Notes: generated from the sequence alone by a model not told the origin. Positions 18,994 through 27,664 are shown, counted from the first letter of the stretch. The stretch is 64,000 bases of DNA from Streptomyces xanthii (GCF_014621695.1 NZ_CP061281.1:5208001-5272000); one strand, 5' to 3'. A program made the numbers and translations.

Positions 18994-19185
18994 TCAGCGC
19001 GGTCCGGGGCCCTTGTCCTTGCCGCGCACCACCGGGACGAGGCTGCGCACGGCGAGGCCCGCGGCGATCAGGGTGAGGCAGCCGACGACCAGGGCGAGGA
19101 TCGCGAGCGGGGACGAGCCGGTGGCGGCGAGGGTGCCGGTGCCGCCACCGCCGAGTATCGCGGCGTCCGTGGGCTTTCCGTACAT
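18994..19185 (-). CDS. 63-residue membrane peptide with an LAATG-type sorting-like signal
   Basis: A short gene starting at ATG 19185 with AGGAG nine bases upstream. The protein opens MYGKPTDAAILGGGGTG, then LAATG at about residues 20-24. A hydrophobic stretch (LAILALVVGCLTLIAAGLAV) and a basic tail (RSLVPVVRGKDK) follow. This order (LAxTG, membrane segment, positive tail) is that of a sortase substrate signal; Streptomyces class E sortases prefer LAxTG. There is no N-terminal export signal and almost no mature domain, so it may instead be only a small membrane protein. It lies 44 bp downstream of the glycosyltransferase gene, probably in its operon. Confidence 0.7.
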   Translation of the reverse strand: MYGKPTDAAILGGGGTGTLAATGSSPLAILALVVGCLTLIAAGLAVRSLVPVVRGKDKGPGPR

Positions 19186-19229
19186 GGGTGAACTCCTGTC
19201 TGTAGAGCGGGTGTTGACGGTGTCGTGGG

Positions 19230-20282
19230 TCAGGTGGCGACCCAGCGGGCCTCGCGGCGCAGGGCCAGGTCGAGCAGGGAGCGCAGGAACACGGCCTGGC
19301 GGAACGCGTCGTAGAGCAGCTCCGGGACCAGGGGCGCGGCGAGCAGGGAGGCCCGCCAGCCGAGGCGGCGGACGGTCAGGGTGCGTTCGACGACGAAGAG
19401 CAGCGTGATCGCCGTCCAGAACACGGAGAAGCCGTGCCAGCCGACGAGGGTGAGGCTGAGCACGGCGAAGGTCGCGAACAGGCCGAGGGCGAGAGCTCCG
19501 GCGCCGAGCAGCATCTGCTGGCGGAAGTAGGGGGCGGTGACCGGGGTCCAGCCGTAGTCGCGCAGGTTCTCCAGGGCGCCGCGCTGCCAGCGCAGCCGCT
19601 GGTGCCACAGCTTGCCGAGCGAGGGCATGACCTCGGTGACCAGCCAGCAGCCGTCGGGGGAGACGGTGCGGTGGCCGAGCGTCTTGACGGCCTTGGTGAT
19701 CTCGTCGTCCTCGGTGAGCGAGGCCAGCGAGTAGTAGCCGTCGCCGCCGCCGACGGTGCCCGCGAGCCGGGCGGCGCGGACCTCGCGCAGCACGGACGCG
19801 CGGAACAGGGTGCCGGTGCCGGTGAGGACGACGGCCTCGTTCTTCTTGCGGCGGATCTCCACGGCGTAGCGCTGGTACTCCATGCGCTGGAGCAGGCCGA
19901 GCAGTCCGCCGCCGGGCTCCCCGTAGAAGATGCCGCCGACGGCGCCGACCTCCGGGTCGGCCATCGCGTCGACGGCGCAGGCGACGAAGTCGGGGTTGAG
20001 GACGGTGTCGGCGTCCTGCACGAGGACGTACGCGTCGTCGTCCAGCTCGTCGAGCAGCGGGCCGAGCGCCTGGTTGAGGGCGCCGGCCTTCTTGTCGTGG
20101 TTGTCGGTGGGCACGAAGACCTCGGCCCCGCAGTGTGCGGCGATCCGGGCCGTCTCGTCCGTGCAGTTGTCGGCGACGACCACGATGCGGTCGGGGCGCG
20201 ACGCCTGCCGGTACAGCCCGGCCAGGGTGGCGACGATCCGGTCCTGTTCGTCGTGTGCGGGGATGAGGGCTACGAGGGACAT
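19230..20282 (-). CDS. Family 2 glycosyltransferase with C-terminal membrane segments
   Basis: A processive-type GT2, 350 residues. The N-terminal catalytic domain has the nucleotide-binding start VALIPAHDEQD, VVVADNCTDET, the metal-binding DAD in VLVQDADTVLN, and the acceptor-site TEDDEIT. It also has QRLRW, the (Q/R)xxRW motif of cellulose synthase-like and hyaluronan synthase-like enzymes. Two to three hydrophobic segments follow (about 262-310). It therefore probably makes or exports a polysaccharide or glycolipid; donor and acceptor are unknown. It is the third gene of a minus-strand group (membrane protein, winged-helix regulator, this enzyme, LAATG peptide). Confidence 0.88.
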   Translation of the reverse strand: MSLVALIPAHDEQDRIVATLAGLYRQASRPDRIVVVADNCTDETARIAAHCGAEVFVPTDNHDKKAGALNQALGPLLDELDDDAYVLVQDADTVLNPDFVACAVDAMADPEVGAVGGIFYGEPGGGLLGLLQRMEYQRYAVEIRRKKNEAVVLTGTGTLFRASVLREVRAARLAGTVGGGDGYYSLASLTEDDEITKAVKTLGHRTVSPDGCWLVTEVMPSLGKLWHQRLRWQRGALENLRDYGWTPVTAPYFRQQMLLGAGALALGLFATFAVLSLTLVGWHGFSVFWTAITLLFVVERTLTVRRLGWRASLLAAPLVPELLYDAFRQAVFLRSLLDLALRREARWVAT

Positions 20283-20385
20283 GGGAGACGACTGTGGGGC
20301 GGCGAGGTGGCGGCGGCGGTGCGCTCGGGTCGCGCGCGGGTTGCAGAGCGCGAGGCGGGACGGAACGGGGCTTTGGGCCCGGGCC

Positions 20386-21102
20386 CTACGACCGCGCGGG
20401 CCGGGGCGGAACGTACCGGTAGCCGACGCCGCGGACGGTCTCCACGGGCGCGTCCTGGCCGGTGGCGTGGGTGATGCTGCGGCGCAGGCGCAGCACGGCG
20501 TGCTTGACCTTGGTGGGGTCGCCGCCGGGCCGGGACCGCCAGGCGCGGGCGAGGAGCTGTTCGGGGGTGAGCACCTGGCCGGCGTTGAAGGCGAGCGCGA
20601 ACAGCAGGTCGAACTCCAGGGCGGTCAGCGGGACGAAGGTGCCGGAGAGGGAGGCCTCGCGGGTCAGCAGGTCGAGTCGCAGGACGCCGTCGTCGAGGAG
20701 CTGAGCGGCGGGATCGGCGGGCATGGCGCGCCGCAGCCTGGCCAGGATCAGGGCCTTGGCGAAGGGGAGCGGCACGTCGAGCCAGAGCAGGTCGTCGGCG
20801 CCGGCCTCCAGGGCGCGCAGCGCGGTCCGTTCGCGGTAGGTGCGGTCGAGCGCCATGACCCGCAGGTCCTCGGTCATCTCGCGGACCCGCTGCAGCACGT
20901 CCCACGGCCCCGGGTCACGCAGCCGCAGGCTGAGCAGCAGCAGGTCGGGCCGGTACCGGTACAGGTCGCGCAGCGCGTCCTGCCCGGTGTGCACCATGCG
21001 GTACGTGAAGCGCGGGTCCCGCAGGGTTGTCAGGACATGCGGCGGGGCGTCGGCCGGTGTCGCGACGAGCAGCAGCGGCAGGGCGCGGCCGGTCGCCGTC
21101 AT
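20386..21102 (-). CDS. Winged-helix transcriptional regulator with degenerate receiver domain
   Basis: 238 residues, OmpR/PhoB layout: a receiver-like domain at about 8-128, then a DNA-binding winged helix (about 140-232) with the family's VPLTALEFDLLFAL, RAWRS and VRGVGYRYVPP segments. The receiver is unusual. The acidic pair normally near residues 12-13 is absent (LLLVATPADAP), the phosphoacceptor Asp is replaced by Ser58 in LLLLSLRL, and the conserved Lys of the KPF motif is not in place. It is therefore expected to work without phosphorylation. The start ATG overlaps the stop of the upstream membrane protein gene (ATGA), indicating translational coupling. No histidine kinase is nearby. 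Confidence 0.88.
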   Translation of the reverse strand: MTATGRALPLLLVATPADAPPHVLTTLRDPRFTYRMVHTGQDALRDLYRYRPDLLLLSLRLRDPGPWDVLQRVREMTEDLRVMALDRTYRERTALRALEAGADDLLWLDVPLPFAKALILARLRRAMPADPAAQLLDDGVLRLDLLTREASLSGTFVPLTALEFDLLFALAFNAGQVLTPEQLLARAWRSRPGGDPTKVKHAVLRLRRSITHATGQDAPVETVRGVGYRYVPPRPARS

Positions 21103-21668
21103 ACCGTGCGCAGGCCCAGGCGGACCAGTTCGGCCTCGGCGAGGGCGTCCAGGGTGGCCGGGTCGCCCTCGCGCCAGCCTTCGGCGAGGCTGCCGGGGGT
21201 GGAGTCGGGCAGGGCGCCCGCGGTGCGGCCCACGTCGTCGAGGGGGCGCAGGAGGGTGCGCAGGGCGAGGAGTTCGCGGCCGTCCTCGGTGGCGGCGAGG
21301 TCGCGGGCGGCGGCGGCCTGCCGCACCCAGCGCAGCCGGCGCGGCAGCCACAGGGCGAGCAGCAGCCCCGCGGGCACCACGAACAGGGCGACGGCGGCGA
21401 GCAGCGCGAGCGCCTGGGCCGGTGCGGGGCCCGCGGGCGTGGCGTCGGCGAGCCGGTCGCCGGCCAGCGCGACGTCGTGCAGGGTGCCGTTCACGCGCGG
21501 GCCGAGCAGCGGCAGCCGGGCGCCCGCGTGCGGGGCGGGGCGGTCCGGCTCGGAGATCAGCCGGTGCGCGGCGACGGCGGCCGAGGCCCAGCCGCCGCTC
21601 CACAGCAGGACGGCGCCGTCACCGAGGATCTGCCGTGTGCGACGGCCGGGTTGATGTGCGTACCACAT
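21099..21668 (-). CDS. Membrane protein of unknown function coupled to the atypical regulator
   Basis: 189 residues. There is one clear membrane segment at about 82-108 (ALALLAAVALFVVPAGLLLALWL) and a weaker hydrophobic patch near the N-terminus (ILGDGAVLLW). The C-terminal half is a soluble, Arg- and Leu-rich helical region. No family was recognised. It is first in the minus-strand group and overlaps the regulator gene by four bases, so it may act with it, for example as a sensor or anchor in place of the missing kinase. That is inference. No good ribosome site precedes ATG 21668. Confidence 0.75.
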   Translation of the reverse strand: MWYAHQPGRRTRQILGDGAVLLWSGGWASAAVAAHRLISEPDRPAPHAGARLPLLGPRVNGTLHDVALAGDRLADATPAGPAPAQALALLAAVALFVVPAGLLLALWLPRRLRWVRQAAAARDLAATEDGRELLALRTLLRPLDDVGRTAGALPDSTPGSLAEGWREGDPATLDALAEAELVRLGLRTV

Positions 21669-21802
21669 GGTCAGATTGGACCCCCGGGCTCCGGGAGGGG
21701 AGACGAACCGCGCCGAGCGGGCGGGGCGGTTTACGGCGGATGGACGCGTGCCCCGGGGGGACGGGGGCGGCGGTGTCGGCGGGGCTCCGTAGACTGGCGG
21801 GT

Positions 21803-23335
21803 GTGAGTGACCTCCCCCCGCACGACAGCAGCGACGACCACGAGCCCGCCGACGGGACCGACGCCTTCGACGACATCGTCGGCGCGGAGACGACCCGCGA
21901 TCCAGACCTCGCGGTGATCGAGGCGGGCAGCCGCACCCTGCGCACCCAGGGCGGCCCCCCGCAGGGCGACGGGATCCCGGCCCGCCCCGAGGACCCCGAG
22001 GTGGAGAAGGCCCTGCGCGCGGTGGAGGCCGATCTGGCCACGCGCTGGGGCGAGACGAAGCTGGAGCCCTCCGTCAGCCGCATCGCCGCGCTGATGGACG
22101 TCCTGGGCGAGCCGCAGCGCGCGTACCCGTCGATCCACATCACGGGGACGAACGGGAAGACGTCGACGGCCCGCATGATCGAGGCCCTGCTCGGCGCCTT
22201 CGAGCTGCGCACCGGCCGGTACACGTCGCCGCACGTGCAGTCCGTCACCGAGCGGATCAGCCTGGACGGCGCGCCGATCAGCCACGAGCGCTTCATCGAG
22301 ACGTTCGAGGACGTCAAGCCGTACGTCGAGCTGGTCGACGCCCAGCAGGAGTACCGGCTGTCGTTCTTCGAGGTCCTGACCGGCATGGCCTACGCGGCCT
22401 TCGCCGACGCCCCCGTGGACGTCGCGGTCGTCGAGGTCGGCATGGGCGGCAGCTGGGACGCGACGAACGTGATCGACAGCTCCGTCGCCGTGATCACGCC
22501 GATCGACCTCGACCACACCGACCGGCTCGGCTCCACGCCCGGCGAGATCGCGGGCGAGAAGTCCGGGATCATCAAGCAGGGCGCCACCGTGATCATGGCG
22601 CAGCAGCCGGTGGACGCGGCGCAGGTCATCCTCAAGAAGGCCGTCGAGACGGACGCGACCGTGGCCCGTGAGGGCCTGGAGTTCGGCGTCGTCGCGCGGC
22701 AGGTCGCGGTCGGCGGCCAGCTCGTGACGCTGCGCGGGCTCGGCGGCGAGTACGAGGAGGTCTTCCTCCCGCTGCACGGCGCCCACCAGGCGCACAACGC
22801 GGCGGTGGCGCTCGCCGCGGTCGAGGCGTTCTTCGGCATCGGCTCGCAGCACACGCGCCCGCTGGACATCGACACGATCCGCACCGCGTTCGCGTCGGTC
22901 ACCTCGCCGGGCCGCCTGGAGGTGGTGCGCCGCTCGCCGACCGTGGTCCTGGACGCCGCGCACAACCCGGCGGGGGCGCGGGTCACCGCCGAGGCGATCG
23001 GCGAGGTCTTCGACTTCAGCCGGCTGATCGGCGTCGTCGGCGCGAGCGGCGACAAGAACGTACGAGGGCTGCTGGAGGCCTTCGAGCCGATCTTCGCGGA
23101 GATCGTCGTCACGCAGAACTCGAGCCACCGCGCGATGGACGCGGACGAGCTCGCCGCGATCGCCGTCGAGGTGTTCGGGGACGACCGGGTGGTCGTCGAG
23201 CCGCGGCTCGACGACGCGCTGGAGGCCGCGATCACGCTCGCCGAGGAGGAGGGCGAGTTCGCGGGCGGGGGCGTGCTCGTCACCGGGTCCGTGATCACGG
23301 TCGGCGAGGCCAGGCTGCTGCTGGGGAAGGGCTGA
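21803..23335 (+). CDS. folC: Folylpolyglutamate synthase / dihydrofolate synthase
   Basis: Adds glutamate to folates (and may form dihydrofolate); Mur ligase family, cytosolic. 510 residues from GTG 21803. The ATP loop GTNGKTSTARM is at 115-125, SPHVQSVTERI follows near 138, then the conserved VVEVGMGGSWDATNVI. The Mur ligase C-terminal domain has DAAHNPAGA and VVGASGDKNV. The first 65 residues are an acidic, low-complexity extension beyond the usual FolC start; an internal start near residue 66 would give a protein of usual length, so the extension may be untranslated or lineage-specific. A DUF4233 gene follows at once. Confidence 0.93.
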   Translation: MSDLPPHDSSDDHEPADGTDAFDDIVGAETTRDPDLAVIEAGSRTLRTQGGPPQGDGIPARPEDPEVEKALRAVEADLATRWGETKLEPSVSRIAALMDVLGEPQRAYPSIHITGTNGKTSTARMIEALLGAFELRTGRYTSPHVQSVTERISLDGAPISHERFIETFEDVKPYVELVDAQQEYRLSFFEVLTGMAYAAFADAPVDVAVVEVGMGGSWDATNVIDSSVAVITPIDLDHTDRLGSTPGEIAGEKSGIIKQGATVIMAQQPVDAAQVILKKAVETDATVAREGLEFGVVARQVAVGGQLVTLRGLGGEYEEVFLPLHGAHQAHNAAVALAAVEAFFGIGSQHTRPLDIDTIRTAFASVTSPGRLEVVRRSPTVVLDAAHNPAGARVTAEAIGEVFDFSRLIGVVGASGDKNVRGLLEAFEPIFAEIVVTQNSSHRAMDADELAAIAVEVFGDDRVVVEPRLDDALEAAITLAEEEGEFAGGGVLVTGSVITVGEARLLLGKG

Positions 23336-23341
23336 TCCGCT

Positions 23342-23692
23342 GTGCGTACGTTGTGTGCCTCGACCCTGATCGGGGAGTTCTTCATCATCGGGTTCGCCGG
23401 GCTCGTGGCGATGAAGGACCCCGATCTGTCGTCCGGGCTCGTGTGGACGGTGTGCGGGGTCGCGATGCTGCTCAGCGTTCTGCTGTGCGGGATGGTGACG
23501 CGGCCCGGGGGTGTCCAGCTGGGCTGGGCGCTGCAGATCCTGCTGGTGCTGAGCGGGTTCTTCGTGCCGCTCATGTTCTTCCTGGGGCTGTGCTTCGCGG
23601 GACTGTGGTGGGCCTCGGTCCACTTCGGGCGCCGGATCGACGAGGCGAAGCGGCGTTTTGTTGCGGGTGAGCAGTCGTCCGGCGCGGTTTGA
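23342..23692 (+). CDS. DUF4233 family small membrane protein
   Basis: 116 residues, four hydrophobic segments (about 8-26, 36-53, 60-78, 80-98), and a short basic cytosolic tail. Its start GTG lies six bases after the folC stop, so it is translated from the same message. The folC-DUF4233-ndk order is conserved across actinobacteria, which is the basis for the family call. The function is unknown. Transcription probably ends in the palindrome that follows. Confidence 0.88.
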   Translation: MRTLCASTLIGEFFIIGFAGLVAMKDPDLSSGLVWTVCGVAMLLSVLLCGMVTRPGGVQLGWALQILLVLSGFFVPLMFFLGLCFAGLWWASVHFGRRIDEAKRRFVAGEQSSGAV

Positions 23693-23708
23693 CCGGCCTC
23701 GCGCCGTA

Positions 23709-23923
23709 GGTCCACCGGTTCATCGCCAGGTGCCGCTGGGTGGGGGCTGGTCGCGCAGTTCCCCGCGCCCCTGGGAAGGCTGCGGCTTCGCCGCGCCTTC
23801 CCCAGATCACAGGCGCCCCGCACCTGATCGGGGAAATGCGCCCGAAGGGCATGCATTTCAGGGGCGCGGGGAACTGCGCGATCAGCCCCCACCGGCCCGC
23901 ACCCGGCGATGAACCGGTGGACC
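23709..23923. repeat. 215-bp near-palindromic intergenic element, copy C of the GCGCAGTTCCCCGCG family
   Basis: The most complete copy in the window. The outer ends GGTCCACCGGTTCATCGCC (from 23709) and its near complement (to 23923) face each other. The inner arms are GGTCGCGCAGTTCCCCGCGC (from 23749) and the complement at 23859-23882. The spacer between the arms holds GCTGCGGCTTCGCCGCGCC and GATCGGGGAAATGCG as in copy A. Whole-length pairing would give a very long hairpin, suited to stopping transcription from folC-DUF4233. A miniature transposable origin is also possible. No gene is present in 23693-24012. Confidence 0.9.
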
Positions 23924-24012
23924 CGCGACGAGGGGCCGGGCCCAGGGCGCCCCATGGCCCCCGTAAACTCAGCCGCACCGCACACCCAAGGCCGTACAAG
24001 GAGTCCAGCCGA

Positions 24013-24426
24013 ATGACCCAGCGCACGCTCGTCCTGCTCAAGCCCGACGCGGTCCGCCGTGGCCTGATCGGGGAGATCATCGGCCGCATCGAGCGCAAGG
24101 CCGAGTGGACGATCAGCGCCCTGGAGCTGCGCTCCCTGAGCCAGGAGACGCTGGAGCAGCACTACGGCGAGCACCAGGGCAAGCCGTTCTACGAGCCGCT
24201 GGTCGCGTTCATGTCCTCCGGCCCCGTCGTCGCACTGGTCGTCGAGGGCGAGCGCGTCATCGAGGGCGTGCGCCAGCTGGCCGGCCCGACGGACCCGATC
24301 GCGGCCGCCCCGGGCTCGATCCGCGGCGACTTCGGCGTCATCGTCCGGGAGAACCTGATCCACGCCTCGGACTCGGAGGAGTCCGCCGAGCGCGAGCTGA
24401 AGATCTTCTTCCCGGGTCTCGTCTGA
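24013..24426 (+). CDS. ndk: Nucleoside diphosphate kinase
   Basis: Balances nucleoside triphosphate pools by ping-pong phosphate transfer; cytosolic. 137 residues, standard. The N-terminal RTLVLLKPDAVRRGLIGEII and the active-site histidine segment ENLIHASDSEESAERE near residue 115 are intact. ATG 24013 has AAGGAG nine bases upstream. A short hairpin followed by TTT closes the gene at 24441-24469. Confidence 0.98.
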   Translation: MTQRTLVLLKPDAVRRGLIGEIIGRIERKAEWTISALELRSLSQETLEQHYGEHQGKPFYEPLVAFMSSGPVVALVVEGERVIEGVRQLAGPTDPIAAAPGSIRGDFGVIVRENLIHASDSEESAERELKIFFPGLV

Positions 24427-24440
24427 CCCGTCCGATCCAT

Positions 24441-24469
24441 GAGCGGCCCGAGAAATCAGGCCGCTCTTT
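24441..24469 (+). terminator. Rho-independent terminator after ndk
   Basis: GAGCGGCC and GGCCGCTC (8 bp) flank a ten-base AT-richer loop and are followed by TTT, the classical layout. Confidence 0.8.
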
Positions 24470-24679
24470 GGCATATGCGCCCCGATCGGGGGAACGCGAC
24501 CCCCCGTCGGCACGTCCCCAATAGCGGGGCGGGGATTCATCTGCTGACAATGGCGAAGACCCTCGCGCCGCGCGTGTGCAGGCGAGACTACGATGGAGCC
24601 TCCACGCGCGCACCGCGTCCAACCTCGCCTACCTGACAAGCAATCAAACGCTCCACTTGGGAAGGCCAGACGAATCCTG

Positions 24680-25711
24680 ATGGGGAACTCAATGTCGTTC
24701 ATCGGCCGTGACATGGCTGTCGACCTCGGGACCGCCAACACGCTGGTGTACGTCAGGGGCCGCGGGATCGTACTCAACGAGCCGTCCGTGGTCGCGATCA
24801 ACACCAACACCGGTGGCATCCTCGCGGTCGGCGCCGAAGCCAAGAAGATGATCGGGCGCACGCCGGGCAACATCGTCGCCGTGCGTCCGCTCAAGGACGG
24901 TGTGATCGCCGACTTCGAGATCACCGAGCGCATGCTCCGCTACTTCATCCTGAAGATCCACAAGCGGCGCTACCTCGCCCGGCCTCGCGTCGTGGTCTGC
25001 GTACCCTCCGGCATCACCGGCGTCGAGCGCCGCGCGGTCATCGAGGCCTCCTCGCAGGCCGGCGCGCGCCAGGTGCACATCATCGAGGAGCCCATGGCCG
25101 CGGCCATCGGCTCCGGCCTCCCGGTCCACGAGGCCACGGGCAACATGGTGGTGGACATCGGCGGCGGCACCACGGAGGTCGCGGTCATCTCGCTCGGCGG
25201 AATCGTCACAGCACAGTCGATCCGGGTCGCCGGCGACGAGCTGGACAACGCGATCATCCAGCACATCAAGAAGGAGTACTCGCTCCTTCTCGGTGAGCGG
25301 ACCGCCGAGCAGATCAAGATCACGATCGGTTCCGCGTACGACCTGGACTCCGACGAGCACACCGAGATCCGCGGCCGCGACCTCGTGTCCGGACTGCCCA
25401 AGACCGTCGTCATCTCGGCCGCCGAGGTGCGCAAGGCGATCGAGGAGCCGGTCAACGCGATCGTCGACGCGGTGAAGACCACCCTCGACAAGTGCCCGCC
25501 CGAACTCTCGGGCGACGTCATGGACCGCGGCATCGTCCTCACCGGCGGCGGCGCCCTGCTGCGCGGCCTCGACGAGCGGCTGCGCCGCGAGACCGGCATG
25601 CCGATCCACATCGCCGAGGACCCGCTGGACTCGGTGGCCCTCGGTTCCGGAAAGTGCGTGGAGGAGTTCGAGGCGCTCCAGCAGGTGCTGGACGCCCAGC
25701 CGCGCCGATGA
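24680..25711 (+). CDS. mreB: Rod shape-determining protein MreB, actin-like
   Basis: Actin homologue. In Streptomyces it acts mainly in spore wall assembly rather than vegetative rod growth. 343 residues from ATG 24680 (MGNSMSF...); an alternative ATG 24692 has a slightly better GGGGA site and would give 339 residues. Actin-fold ATP motifs are seen: [10 protein letters not shown] at about 13-22, [18 protein letters not shown] near 160, and [13 protein letters not shown] near 290. It is first gene of the cell-shape cluster mreB-mreC-mreD-pbp2-rodA. A 253-bp spacer after ndk contains its control region. Confidence 0.96.
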   Translation: MGNSMSFIGRDMAVDLGTANTLVYVRGRGIVLNEPSVVAINTNTGGILAVGAEAKKMIGRTPGNIVAVRPLKDGVIADFEITERMLRYFILKIHKRRYLARPRVVVCVPSGITGVERRAVIEASSQAGARQVHIIEEPMAAAIGSGLPVHEATGNMVVDIGGGTTEVAVISLGGIVTAQSIRVAGDELDNAIIQHIKKEYSLLLGERTAEQIKITIGSAYDLDSDEHTEIRGRDLVSGLPKTVVISAAEVRKAIEEPVNAIVDAVKTTLDKCPPELSGDVMDRGIVLTGGGALLRGLDERLRRETGMPIHIAEDPLDSVALGSGKCVEEFEALQQVLDAQPRR

Positions 25712-25739
25712 GCGAAGCGCGCACACCTTAAAGGGTGGG

Positions 25740-25921
25740 TCCGCCGCACGAGTGCCTGCCACTTCGTGCGGCGGATCGTTGATATATAGGCAAGACATCG
25801 CACGACCCAGACATCGCAAGACAATAAAAATTTCCGCGACATCCCAGACACACCAGATATCCCAGACATACTGAGTGACCCGTTTTCTGATTTCTGATTG
25901 AGGAAGGCACGGCCGCCGCAC
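25740..25921 (+). promoter_or_regulatory. mreB-mreC spacer: hairpin followed by an AT-rich, repeat-bearing leader
   Basis: A 12-bp stem (TCCGCCGCACGA / TCGTGCGGCGGA at 25740-25775) may reduce read-through from mreB. Downstream, 25776-25900 is strikingly AT-rich and contains repeated GACATCGC, GACATCCC and GATATCCC elements. It probably carries a separate mreC promoter and regulator sites. Neither a start point nor the regulator can be fixed by eye. Confidence 0.55.
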
Positions 25922-26971
25922 GTGAGGGACACACGAGAGAGCCGGCTGCTCCTGGTGCTGCTGATCGCCATCGCGTTCGCTTTGATCACGGTGGACATCC
26001 GGGGTGGAGAGGATTCGCCGGCCCAGGGTGCCCGCCAGGCCGCCGCGAAGGTCTTCGGCCCGGTGGAGAACGGCGTCTCCGGAGCGGTCGATCCGATCGG
26101 CAACGCCATAAGCGCGGTACGCGACTCCGGAGCCCGGCACGACCGGATCAGCCGGCTAGAGCGGGAGAACGCGGCGCTGAAGGCGAAGCTCGGCAGCGAC
26201 GACCGCAACCGCAGCAAGATCCACCAGCTCGACAGCATGCTGAAGACCGCCGGAGCCGGGCAGTACGGCATCAAGGGGGCGCAGGTCATCGCCATAGGGT
26301 CCGCACAGGGCTTCTCCTGGACCGTGACCATCGACGCGGGTGCCAGTGACGGCATCAAGCGCGACATGACCGTCCTCAACGGGGACGGGCTCGTCGGCCG
26401 CGTCACCACCGTCGGCCCCAACACCGCGACGGTGCTGCTCGCCAACGACCCCGACTTCACCGTCGGCACCCGCATGGAGAAGACCGACGAGCTCGGCTTC
26501 GCGTCCGGCCAGGGCGACCGCCCGCTGCGCGTCCAGCTGCTCAACGGCAAGGCCAAGGTCAAGAAGGGCGACCGCCTCGTCACCTTCGGCTCGCAGGCCG
26601 ACAAGCCCTTCGTGCCCGGCGTCCCGGTCGGCCGGGTCGTCCGCGTGGACCCGTCCGGCGGCGACCTGACCCGTACCGTCTACGTCCAGCCGTACGTCGG
26701 CTTCACCAAGCTCGACATCGTCGGCATCGTCGTCCAGGCCCCGCGCACCGACCCGCGCGACCAGGTCCTGCCCGCCAAGCCGAAGCCCGCGCCGACCGTC
26801 ACGGTCACCGCGACCCCCTCGGCGCCCGCGAACGGCGAGAACCCGGCCCAGAACGATCCGGCCCAGAACAACCAGGCGGGGAACGACGAAGCCGGCGGCG
26901 ACCCGGCCCGGAACAACCCGGCAGACACCGACGCGGCCGGCGACAACGCGGCCGACGACACCGACCAGTAG
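25922..26971 (+). CDS. mreC: Rod shape-determining protein MreC
   Basis: A single-pass membrane protein that links cytoplasmic MreB to periplasmic cell-wall enzymes. 349 residues from GTG 25922; an in-frame TTG at 25898 lies inside the AGGAAGG-like ribosome site and is unlikely. The membrane segment is at about 8-28, a coiled coil near 72-100 (ISRLERENAALKAKL), and the MreC beta-barrel domain at about 115-280. After residue 285 comes a low-complexity tail, first Pro/Thr/Lys-rich, then Asn/Gln/Ala/Asp-rich (NDPAQNNQAGNDE), which is expected outside the membrane and longer than in most MreC proteins. Confidence 0.94.
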   Translation: MRDTRESRLLLVLLIAIAFALITVDIRGGEDSPAQGARQAAAKVFGPVENGVSGAVDPIGNAISAVRDSGARHDRISRLERENAALKAKLGSDDRNRSKIHQLDSMLKTAGAGQYGIKGAQVIAIGSAQGFSWTVTIDAGASDGIKRDMTVLNGDGLVGRVTTVGPNTATVLLANDPDFTVGTRMEKTDELGFASGQGDRPLRVQLLNGKAKVKKGDRLVTFGSQADKPFVPGVPVGRVVRVDPSGGDLTRTVYVQPYVGFTKLDIVGIVVQAPRTDPRDQVLPAKPKPAPTVTVTATPSAPANGENPAQNDPAQNNQAGNDEAGGDPARNNPADTDAAGDNAADDTDQ

Positions 26972-26989
26972 CAGGGGGACCCGAGAAAC

Positions 26990-27664
26990 ATGCGCGTCAA
27001 CCGGATCCTCCTGTCCTCCGTCCTCGTCGTCGTCGCCCTGGTCGTCCAGGTCTGCATCCTGTCCCGGCTCCAACTGCCCGGCGCCGTACCCGACCTGCTG
27101 CTCCTGACCGTCCTCGGGCTCGCGCTCGTCTACGGACACGTCGGCGGCGCCCTCGTCGGCTTCGGCGCCGGACTCCTCGCCGACATCGCCCCGCCCGCCG
27201 ACCACGCGGCCGGCCGCTACGCCCTCGTCCTGTGCGTCATCGGCTACCTCGCCGGCCTCGCCAAGCCCGACAACGGACGGCTGCGGACCGCCTCGGGCCC
27301 CATGCTCGTCGTGGTCGCCGCCGCCGTCGGCACCACCCTCCTGTACGCGGGCGTCGGCGCCCTCGTCGGAGACACCGCGGCCCGCCACGTCGGCCTCGGC
27401 AGCCTGCTCTTCACGGCCGCGCTCTACGACCTGCTGCTCGCCCCGTTCGTCGTGCCCGGCGTCATGGCCCTCGCCAGACGCGCCGAGAACGATCCGCTGG
27501 CCGACAGCGCGGGCGGCGGCTCCAAGGCCACCGACGTCTCCGCCGGCTGGCTCTCCTCCGGCACCGGGCTGCGCATCGGCAGCCAGCGCGGCGGACTGCG
27601 GATGAAGGCCGTCAAGGCGCGCTCGGCGCGCGCGGGACGCATCAAGGGGGTCAAGCGCCTGTGA
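26990..27664 (+). CDS. mreD: Rod shape-determining protein MreD
   Basis: An integral membrane partner of MreC in the elongasome-like complex. 224 residues, five to six hydrophobic segments in the first 165 residues, starting MRVNRILLSSVLVVVALVVQ. It then has a longer basic cytosolic tail (about 170-224) with many Arg, Lys and Ser. It starts 18 bases after mreC stops, and its last codons overlap the pbp2 start (GTGA), so both neighbours are translationally linked. Confidence 0.93.
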   Translation: MRVNRILLSSVLVVVALVVQVCILSRLQLPGAVPDLLLLTVLGLALVYGHVGGALVGFGAGLLADIAPPADHAAGRYALVLCVIGYLAGLAKPDNGRLRTASGPMLVVVAAAVGTTLLYAGVGALVGDTAARHVGLGSLLFTAALYDLLLAPFVVPGVMALARRAENDPLADSAGGGSKATDVSAGWLSSGTGLRIGSQRGGLRMKAVKARSARAGRIKGVKRL

